From Mumia sp. ZJ1417 (lineage in GTDB: Bacteria; Actinomycetota; Actinomycetes; Propionibacteriales; Nocardioidaceae), in assembly GCF_014127285.1 (NCBI RefSeq), contig NZ_CP059901.1, positions 62,001 through 126,000 on the forward strand: DNA of 64,000 bases. The letters run 5' to 3'. Below the pieces are notes generated by a model that did not search any database, was not told where the DNA came from, and worked only from the letters and a program-made list of their open reading frames with translations. The position numbers and the translations under genes were made by a program. Positions 58,536-64,000 of the stretch are shown here, piece by piece; the stretch's first letter is position 1; every line of letters begins with the position of its first letter.

Positions 58536-59792
58536 ATGGCGGACCTTCTCTGGCCCGGCGACGAGCGGGCCGAGGCGCTCGTGAGCGACGGGGCTGTCCT
58601 TGCGGCGATGGTGCAGGTCGAGCAGGCGTGGATCGACGCCCTCGCCTCGGAGGGCGTCGCGCCCACGACGGCCGATCTGACCGGTCTCGTCGGCGACGAC
58701 GATGTGGATGCGCTCGCGGTCGCGGCGGAGGGTGGCGGCAATCCCGTCCTCGCGCTCGTCCGTCTCCTGCGCGAGCGGCTCGGCGACACCGCCGCCGCGT
58801 CGTGGCTGCACCGCGGCCTCACGAGCCAGGACGTCGTCGACACCGCGCTCGTGCTGGGCGTCCGCGATGTGCTCGACCGCGTGGAGTCCGAGCTGCGCAG
58901 CCAGGTCGAGTCGCTCGTACGGCTGGCCGGCACGCACCGCGGTTCGGTCATGGTCGGCCGGACGCTGGCGCAGCACGCCGTCCCGACGACGTTCGGGCTC
59001 GTGGCCGCCACGTGGCTCGACGGTCTGCTCGACGCCGCCGAAGAGGTGGCGCGCGTGCGTGCGGGGCTGCCGGCGCAGCTCGGCGGCGCGGCCGGGACGC
59101 TCGCGGCGAGCACGGAGCTGGCCCGTCTGCGGGGGCTCGAGCACCCCGAGGCGGTGTCGTTGCGGCTCGTCACTGCGACCGCGGGCGCGCTGGGCCTCGC
59201 GGACGTCCTCCCGTGGCATGTCCGGCGTACCCCGATCACCCGCATCGGCGACGCACTCGTCACCTGCACCGACGCGTGGGGCCACGTCGCGACCGACGTC
59301 GTGATGCTGTGCCGTCCAGAGGTCGGCGAGCTGGCCGAGCCGGCGGCGGATGGGCGCGGCGGCTCCTCGACGATGCCGCAGAAGCAGAACCCCGTCCTCT
59401 CCATCCTCGTCCGCCGTGCGGCGATCGCCGCTCCCGCGCTCGGCGCGACGCTGCACACCGCCTCCGCGCTCGCGGTCGACCAGCGCCCGGACGGCGCCTG
59501 GCACGCCGAGTGGGACACCGTCCGTACGCTCGCGCGGCGTGCCGTCGTCGCGGCGTCGCAGACCTCCGAGCTCCTCGCTGGGTTGCGCGTCGACCACGAG
59601 CGGATGCGCCTCAACCTCGACGCGGCGGGCACGGGAGTCCTCGCCGAACGCGCCACCATGCGGCGCGTGATGCCGCCGGTCGAGCCGCCCTCTCCGCTGG
59701 TCGAGCCTGTCGAGACCCCGTACCTCGGCGCGGCCCCGCTCTTCGTCGACGCCGCCCTCACCCGAGCCCGTACCTACCTGGAGTCTGCATGA
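58536..59792 (+). CDS. pcaB: 3-Carboxy-cis,cis-muconate cycloisomerase
   Basis: A 418-residue member of the fumarase/aspartase superfamily. The signature G-S-S-T-M-P-Q-K-Q-N-P (about 281-291) and the region T-S-Q-D-V-V-D-T-A-L (catalytic His region H-R-G-L-T-S-Q-D) are clear. It converts 3-carboxy-cis,cis-muconate to the lactone. Residues about 386-395 ([10 protein letters not shown]) come from an inverted family-A repeat in frame, just before the conserved C-terminal helix. Start ATG 58536 (4 bases after the pcaG stop). Confidence 0.94.
   Translation: MADLLWPGDERAEALVSDGAVLAAMVQVEQAWIDALASEGVAPTTADLTGLVGDDDVDALAVAAEGGGNPVLALVRLLRERLGDTAAASWLHRGLTSQDVVDTALVLGVRDVLDRVESELRSQVESLVRLAGTHRGSVMVGRTLAQHAVPTTFGLVAATWLDGLLDAAEEVARVRAGLPAQLGGAAGTLAASTELARLRGLEHPEAVSLRLVTATAGALGLADVLPWHVRRTPITRIGDALVTCTDAWGHVATDVVMLCRPEVGELAEPAADGRGGSSTMPQKQNPVLSILVRRAAIAAPALGATLHTASALAVDQRPDGAWHAEWDTVRTLARRAVVAASQTSELLAGLRVDHERMRLNLDAAGTGVLAERATMRRVMPPVEPPSPLVEPVETPYLGAAPLFVDAALTRARTYLESA
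59694..59717 (-). repeat. Family A repeat inside pcaB (inverted)
   Basis: GGTCGAGCCTGTCGAGACC preceded by CCGCT, in frame as L-V-E-P-V-E-T-P. A half copy GGTCGAGCC at 59678-59686 encodes the preceding V-E-P. The same sequence in the opposite direction gives V-S-T-G-S-T. Confidence 0.88.
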
Positions 59793-60997
59793 CCACCCCC
59801 CGCATCATCGGCGTCGAGCTCTCCGGCGACGCCTCGCTCCCGCTACTGCTCGTCGGCCCGTCCCTCGGCACGTCGGCGACGACGCTGTGGTCCGCGGTGG
59901 CCGCCGAGCTTGCGAGCGACTTCCACGTCGTCGGCTGGAACCTGCCCGGGCACGACGGCGGGCCGGTGGGCGAGGCGTTCACGATAGCCGAGCTCGCGGA
60001 GGGCGTCCTGGCGTTCGCGCGCGGGGTCTGCGAGGCACGAGGCGACGACACCATCGGCTTCGCGTACGCGGGTGACTCCGTGGGCGGCGCGGTCGGGCTC
60101 CAGCTCGCTCTCGACGCGCCCGACGCCGTCCGTTCGGTGGTCGTGCTGTGCACGGGCGCCAAGATCGGCGAGGAGTCGATGTGGCGCGAGCGCGCGGCGA
60201 CCGTACGGGCTTCCGGCACGCCGGTGATGGTGAGCGGGTCGGCGCAGCGCTGGTTCACCCCGGGTTTCCTCGAGCGCGAGCCGGCCGTCGGTGCCGCGCT
60301 GCTGCACGTGCTGCAGCGTGCGGACGCCGAGGGGTATGCGCAGGTATGCGAGGCGCTGGCTGTCTTCGACGTGCGTGACCGGCTGGGCGAGATCTCCGTA
60401 CCCGTGCTCGCCGTCGCGGGCTCGTACGACGCCGCGACGCCGCCGGAGAAGCTGGAGGAGATCGCCGACGGCGTACCGAACGGCCGTCTGCTCCTCCTCG
60501 ACGACGTCGCGCATCTCGCCCCCGCCGAGTCGCCGGCCGAGGTCTCGTCCGCGATTCGGGCACTTAACGACGCAACGGCGCGTTCGGAACGGTCGCAAAG
60601 TGCCCAAATCGGGGACGGGGCGGACCCGTACGACCGCGGGATGGCCGTACGGAGAGCGGTGCTGGGCGATGCGCACGTGGACCGTGCGACCGCTCGTGCC
60701 GATGAGCTCACCCGCCCGTTCCAGGAGCTGATCACCCGCTACGCGTGGGGCGAGGTGTGGGGTCGCGACGTGCTCGACAGGCGGAGCCGCTCCATGATCA
60801 CGCTCGCGCTCCTCGCCGCGCTCGGTCACGACGGCGAGCTCGCGATGCACGTCCGCGCGGCGCTGCGCAACGGGCTGAGCCGTGAGGAGATCGCCGAGGT
60901 GCTGATCCACACGGGCGTCTATGCGGGGGTCCCGGTGAGCAACTCCGCGCTGTCGGTGATGCAGAGCGTTTTCGCCGAGCACGACCCCGAGTCGTGA
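59789..60997 (+). CDS. pcaL: Fused 3-oxoadipate enol-lactonase and 4-carboxymuconolactone decarboxylase
   Basis: A 402-residue fusion. Residues 1-250 are an alpha/beta-hydrolase (PcaD) with catalytic Ser in Y-A-G-D-S-V-G-G-A-V-G-L and His in L-L-D-D-V-A-H-L-A-P. Residues about 280-402 are a carboxymuconolactone decarboxylase (PcaC): R-P-F-Q-E-L-I-T-R-Y-A-W-G-E-V-W-G-R and E-V-L-I-H-T-G-V-Y-A-G-V-P. PcaD-PcaC fusions (PcaL) are known in actinobacteria. Here the linker (about 253-277) is encoded by a family-C palindromic repeat, homologous to one in the intergenic region at 39709. ATG 59789 overlaps the pcaB stop. Confidence 0.94.
   Translation: MTTPRIIGVELSGDASLPLLLVGPSLGTSATTLWSAVAAELASDFHVVGWNLPGHDGGPVGEAFTIAELAEGVLAFARGVCEARGDDTIGFAYAGDSVGGAVGLQLALDAPDAVRSVVVLCTGAKIGEESMWRERAATVRASGTPVMVSGSAQRWFTPGFLEREPAVGAALLHVLQRADAEGYAQVCEALAVFDVRDRLGEISVPVLAVAGSYDAATPPEKLEEIADGVPNGRLLLLDDVAHLAPAESPAEVSSAIRALNDATARSERSQSAQIGDGADPYDRGMAVRRAVLGDAHVDRATARADELTRPFQELITRYAWGEVWGRDVLDRRSRSMITLALLAALGHDGELAMHVRAALRNGLSREEIAEVLIHTGVYAGVPVSNSALSVMQSVFAEHDPES
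60547..60619. repeat. Family C palindromic repeat, copy 2, inside pcaL
   Basis: Arms CGTCCGCGATTCGGGCAC and GTGCCCAAATCGGGGACG flank a central region containing AACGGCGCGTTCGG. It lies exactly between the PcaD and PcaC domains and adds about 24 in-frame residues (S-A-I-R-A-L-N-D-A-T-A-R-S-E-R-S-Q-S-A-Q). Confidence 0.88.
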
Positions 60998-61022
60998 TAG
61001 CCTGTTCACCTAACGTACCGAT

Positions 61023-61037
61023 GTTCGCACAGCGAAC
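61023..61037 (+). promoter_or_regulatory. PcaR-like box before pcaF
   Basis: GTTCGCACAGCGAAC (GTTCGC-ACA-GCGAAC, perfect 6-base arms) in the 91-base gap between pcaL and pcaF. The Pseudomonas putida PcaR box is, from memory, GTTCGATAATCGCAC: the same 15 bases with G-T-T-C-G left and C-G-x-A-C right. It may place pcaFIJ under a separate promoter. Confidence 0.65.
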
Positions 61038-61088
61038 GGTGATGACGAACGCGGCGGCATCGGCCTCATGACGGCCCAGAGGAGTGCG

Positions 61089-62288
61089 ATGCCCGCCTAC
61101 GTGTTCGACGCCGTGCGGACCCCGTTCGGCCGGTACGGCGGAGCGCTGGCCGGAGTCCGGCCCGACGACCTCGCCGCCACCGTGGTCGCCGCCACGACGA
61201 CGCGCTCGCCCGGGCTCGACCCGGCCGCGATCGACGACGTGGTCTGGGGCAACGCCAACGGCGCCGGCGAGGAGAACCGCAACGTCGGTCGCATGGCCGC
61301 GCTGCTCGCCGGCCTCCCCACGAGCGTTCCGGGCACCACCGTCAACCGCCTCTGCGGGTCCAGTCTCGACGCGGCGATCGCCGGCTCGCGCGCGATCGAG
61401 TCGGGTGACGCCGACGTCGTCCTGACCGGCGGTGTCGAGTCGATGAGCCGCGCGCCCTGGGTGATGCCGAAGCCGTCGCGCGCCTTCCCGGCGGGCAATG
61501 TCGAGGCGGTCTCGACCACCCTCGGCTGGCGCCTCGTCAACCCGCGCATGCCCAAGGAGTGGACGATCTCGCTCGGCGAGTGCAACGAGCAGCTCCAAGA
61601 GCGCTTCGGCATCTCGCGCGAGCGGCAGGACGCCTTCGCCGCGGCCTCGCACCAGCGCGCACATGCCGCGTGGGAGGCTGGACACTACGGCGACCTGGTC
61701 GTGCCGGTGGACGGCGTCGACCTCACCCGTGACGAGGGCATCCGTCCGGGGTCGACCCCCGAGAGCCTCGCGAAGCTCAAGCCCGCGTTCCGCCCGGACG
61801 GCACGATCACGGCCGGCAACGCCTCACCGCTCAACGACGGCGCCAGCGCGGTCCTGCTCGGCTCTGAGCGCGGCGCCGACCTCATCGGCCGCGACCCGAT
61901 CGCGCGCATCGCCGGCCGCGGCGTGATGGCGCTCGATCCTCACGAGTTCGGGTACGCCCCTGTCGAGGCGGCCAACCGTGCCCTCGCCCGTGCCGGGATC
62001 GGCTGGGACCAGGTCGGAGCCGTCGAGCTCAACGAGGCGTTCGCCGTCCAGAGCCTCGCCTGCGTGGATGCGTGGCCGATCGACCCCGAGATCGTCAACC
62101 AGTGGGGAGGCGCGATCGCGATCGGCCACCCGCTCGGGGCGTCGGGCGGACGCGTCCTCGGCACCCTCGCCGCCGTGCTGCGTGCGACCGGCCAGCGCTG
62201 GGGCGTCGCCGGCATCTGCATCGGCGTCGGCCAGGGCCTCGCCGTGGTTCTCGAGAACACGAGCTCCTCTGAGAGCGTGGCCTCCTGA
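61089..62288 (+). CDS. pcaF: Beta-ketoadipyl-CoA thiolase
   Basis: A 399-residue thiolase that splits beta-ketoadipyl-CoA into succinyl-CoA and acetyl-CoA. Catalytic Cys is in T-V-N-R-L-C-G-S-S-L-D-A (about residue 90), the His in A-I-G-H-P-L-G-A-S-G, and the second Cys in G-I-C-I-G-V-G-Q-G (G-V-G replaces the usual G-G-G). N-terminal D-A-V-R-T-P-F-G-R. Start ATG 61089, four bases after AGAGGAG. The product pair with pcaI/pcaJ confirms the substrate. The stop overlaps pcaI by one base (TGATG). Confidence 0.94.
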   Translation: MPAYVFDAVRTPFGRYGGALAGVRPDDLAATVVAATTTRSPGLDPAAIDDVVWGNANGAGEENRNVGRMAALLAGLPTSVPGTTVNRLCGSSLDAAIAGSRAIESGDADVVLTGGVESMSRAPWVMPKPSRAFPAGNVEAVSTTLGWRLVNPRMPKEWTISLGECNEQLQERFGISRERQDAFAAASHQRAHAAWEAGHYGDLVVPVDGVDLTRDEGIRPGSTPESLAKLKPAFRPDGTITAGNASPLNDGASAVLLGSERGADLIGRDPIARIAGRGVMALDPHEFGYAPVEAANRALARAGIGWDQVGAVELNEAFAVQSLACVDAWPIDPEIVNQWGGAIAIGHPLGASGGRVLGTLAAVLRATGQRWGVAGICIGVGQGLAVVLENTSSSESVAS

Positions 62289-62980
62289 TGCGCGTCCTCG
62301 ACGCCGACGCGGCCGTCGCCGACATCGCGGACGGCTCGACCGTCCTCGTGGGTGGCTTCGGACCCGCAGGCATGCCGTTCACCCTCATCGACGCCCTCGT
62401 ACGCCAGGGCGCCCGTGACCTCACCGTCGTCAGCAACAACGCCGGCAACGGCGACACCGGCCTCGCCGCGCTGCTCGCCGCAGGGCAGGTTCGCAAGATG
62501 ATCTGCTCGTTCCCGCGGCAGTCCGACTCGTACGTGTTCGACGGCCTCTACCGTGCCGGCAAGATCGAGCTGGAGGTCGTTCCGCAGGGCAACCTCGCCG
62601 AGCGGATGCGCGCGGCCGGTGCCGGGATCGGCGGCTTCTTCACGCCGACCGGGTACGGGACGATCCTCGCTGAGGGCAAGGAGACGCGCACGATCGACGG
62701 ACGCGGCTACGTCCTCGAGGCGCCGCTGCGCGGTGACGTCTCACTGATCGCGGCCCGCCGCTCGGACACCCTCGGCAACCTCGTCTTCCACAAGACCGCC
62801 CGCAACTTCGGCCCCGTGATGGCGACTGCCGCCTCGACCACGATCGTCGAGGTGGACGACGTCGTCGAGGCCGGCGAGATCGACCCCGAGGTCGTGGTGA
62901 CGCCGGGGATCTACGTCGACCGTGTCGTCGCCGTAGGGGCCGAGCAGCGCATCGCCGCCCGCGAAGGAGCGCACACATGA
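62288..62980 (+). CDS. pcaI: 3-Oxoadipate CoA-transferase, subunit A
   Basis: A 230-residue alpha subunit of the succinyl-CoA:3-oxoadipate CoA-transferase. Motifs V-G-G-F-G-P-A-G-M-P (about 21-30), V-S-N-N-A-G (about 48-53), Q-G-N-L-A-E-R-M-R-A-A-G-A-G-I and G-F-F-T-P-T-G-Y-G-T are typical. Works with pcaJ. Overlaps it by 4 bases. Confidence 0.94.
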   Translation: MRVLDADAAVADIADGSTVLVGGFGPAGMPFTLIDALVRQGARDLTVVSNNAGNGDTGLAALLAAGQVRKMICSFPRQSDSYVFDGLYRAGKIELEVVPQGNLAERMRAAGAGIGGFFTPTGYGTILAEGKETRTIDGRGYVLEAPLRGDVSLIAARRSDTLGNLVFHKTARNFGPVMATAASTTIVEVDDVVEAGEIDPEVVVTPGIYVDRVVAVGAEQRIAAREGAHT

Positions 62981-63669
62981 CCGTCGACCAGACCGTACGA
63001 GGCGTCGCGACCCTGGAGCACGCCGACCGTGAGCCCCTGTCGCGCGACGAGATGGCGGAGATCGTCGCACGCGACATCCCGGCAGGCGCCTACGTCAACC
63101 TCGGCATCGGGCAGCCCACCCGCGTCGCGGACCACCTGCCGGACCAGAAGGGCATCGTCCTGCACACCGAGAACGGCATGCTGCGGATGGGCCCGCTGGC
63201 CGAGGGCGACGCGATCGACCCCGACCTGGTCAACGCGGGCAAGTTCCCGGTGACCGAGCTGCCCGGCGCCTCGTACTTCCACCACGCCGACTCCTTCGCG
63301 ATGATGCGCGGCGGCCACCTCGACGTGTGCGTGCTCGGTGCGTTCCAGGCCTCGCAGCACGGCGACCTCGCCAACTGGCACACCGGCGCCCCCGACGCGA
63401 TCCCCGCCGTCGGTGGTGCGATGGACCTCGCCGTCGGCGCGAAGGACGTCTTCGTGATGATGACGATGTTTGCCAAGGACGGGTCGAGCAAGCTCGTCGA
63501 GGCGCTGACGTACCCCGTGACCGGGCTCGCGTGCGTGAGCCGGGTCTACACCGAGTACGGGGTGTTCGACGTCGGCGCGGACGGCGTGACCGTACGGGAG
63601 ACGTACGGCATCACCGTCGATGCGCTGCGCGAGCGGCTCCCTGTCGCGCTGCGGCGCCTGGAGGACTGA
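62977..63669 (+). CDS. pcaJ: 3-Oxoadipate CoA-transferase, subunit B
   Basis: A 230-residue beta subunit. The catalytic Glu is in H-T-E-N-G-M-L-R-M-G (Glu at about 67), followed by G-A-S-Y-F-H-H-A-D-S-F. It activates beta-ketoadipate as the CoA thioester, which pcaF then cleaves. An N-terminal extension of about 25 residues precedes the usual start. Ends with a short hairpin GGGCG-GGG-CGCCC region (63675-63687) before the convergent gene. Confidence 0.94.
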   Translation: MTVDQTVRGVATLEHADREPLSRDEMAEIVARDIPAGAYVNLGIGQPTRVADHLPDQKGIVLHTENGMLRMGPLAEGDAIDPDLVNAGKFPVTELPGASYFHHADSFAMMRGGHLDVCVLGAFQASQHGDLANWHTGAPDAIPAVGGAMDLAVGAKDVFVMMTMFAKDGSSKLVEALTYPVTGLACVSRVYTEYGVFDVGADGVTVRETYGITVDALRERLPVALRRLED

Positions 63670-63693
63670 GGCGCGGGCGGGGCGCCCGTACGC

Positions 63694-64000
63694 CTAGGGC
63701 GCGAAGTGCGTGTCCTGCGCGACCGCGATCTCGACGACGAGCGGCCCGCCGGGCTGGTCGAGCCGTGAGGCGGCCTCGGCGAGGGTCGCCTCGAGCGCGG
63801 CCTTGTCGTCGACCCGGATCACCCGGCAGCCCAAAGCCTCCGCGACGCGGCCGACGGACAGCTCGAGGAACGACGGCCACGGCGGCTTGCCGTCGACGCG
63901 TTCGGCGAGCCGGTCCATGACCGCATAGCCGCCGTTCGCCATCACCAGGCACAGCACGCCGATGTCCTCGCGCGCGGCGGTCCACAGCGACTGGATCGCA
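63694..64000 (-). CDS. Thiamine-diphosphate-dependent decarboxylase-like protein, C-terminal fragment
   Basis: The visible part (about 101 codons) is the C-terminus of a thiamine-diphosphate enzyme, reading leftwards from the right edge. It contains A-I-Q-S-L-W-T-A-A-R-E-D-I-G and L-V-M-A-N-G-G-Y-A-V-M-D-R-L-A, the region after the cofactor motif, and ends V-V-E-I-A-V-A-Q-D-T-H-F-A-P. The S-L-W-T-A-A turn and the next-door aromatic pathway suggest a benzoylformate decarboxylase-type enzyme rather than acetolactate synthase, but the motif-bearing part is outside the window. Confidence 0.7.
   Translation of the reverse strand, partial: AIQSLWTAAREDIGVLCLVMANGGYAVMDRLAERVDGKPPWPSFLELSVGRVAEALGCRVIRVDDKAALEATLAEAASRLDQPGGPLVVEIAVAQDTHFAP

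Overview
The window is high-GC actinobacterial DNA. Third codon positions are strongly G/C, GTG and TTG starts are common, and the gene families are typically actinobacterial: WhiB, MocR, DUF5926, an ECF42 sigma factor with a DGPF partner, and a furA-katG pair. My inference is Nocardioidaceae or a close relative, from gene style only. There is no rRNA, tRNA, prophage, insertion sequence or CRISPR array. Genes are densely packed, with many 1-4 base stop/start overlaps.

Layout. 1-6000: P450 fragment, DUF488 protein, then two secreted phosphate/nucleic-acid enzymes (ExeM-type nuclease and 5'-nucleotidase) that share a C-terminal Ig-like domain. 6000-15200: YigZ protein, a divergent TetR/MFS pair with two operator copies, a secreted M6 metalloprotease, then a purine nucleoside phosphorylase / NCS1 permease / NmrA-like operon. 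15200-24700: an ECF sigma factor with its membrane partner, a MocR regulator divergent from a secreted M14 carboxypeptidase, gamma-carbonic anhydrase, TetR, a candidate small RNA, a TrmB/LuxR-like regulator and a YoaK membrane protein. 24700-29540: a SoxR-box quinone oxidoreductase and an ABC exporter with its own two-component system. 29560-34070: a leucine-catabolism operon (methylcrotonyl-CoA carboxylase subunits and HMG-CoA lyase). 34070-43000: a decayed gene, furA-katG, EcsC, Aat, HU, an Fpg-like glycosylase, rhodanese, and a repeat-tailed membrane protein followed by DUF5926. 43000-47000: DAHP synthase behind a possible attenuator, and a paired acyl-CoA dehydrogenase operon. 47000-51500: lipoprotein, DGPF protein + ECF42 sigma factor, GNAT, universal stress protein, DUF503 and an NTF2-like protein. 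51500-55100: a SoxR-controlled operon (split transketolase + WhiB7-like protein) divergent from soxR. 55085-63670: the 4-hydroxybenzoate/protocatechuate (beta-ketoadipate) pathway: pobA, an IclR regulator, pcaH, pcaG, pcaB, a pcaD-pcaC fusion, pcaF, pcaI and pcaJ. A thiamine-diphosphate enzyme runs off the right edge.

Two themes go beyond routine annotation. First, the region carries several families of short palindromic repeats. One family (core GTTTCGACAGGCTCAACC) sits in frame inside four metabolic enzymes, where it encodes VSTGST or VEPVET peptides. Another lies between palindrome-flanked genes and also forms the linker of the PcaD-PcaC fusion. Second, regulation can be read from the DNA: two SoxR boxes, each in a 19-base promoter spacer; a repeated IclR-type operator at identical distances from pobA and pcaH; a PcaR-like box before pcaF; a duplicated FurA operator; and a leader peptide plus terminator before DAHP synthase. 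The SoxR / transketolase / WhiB7-like arrangement is the best candidate for an undescribed functional link.
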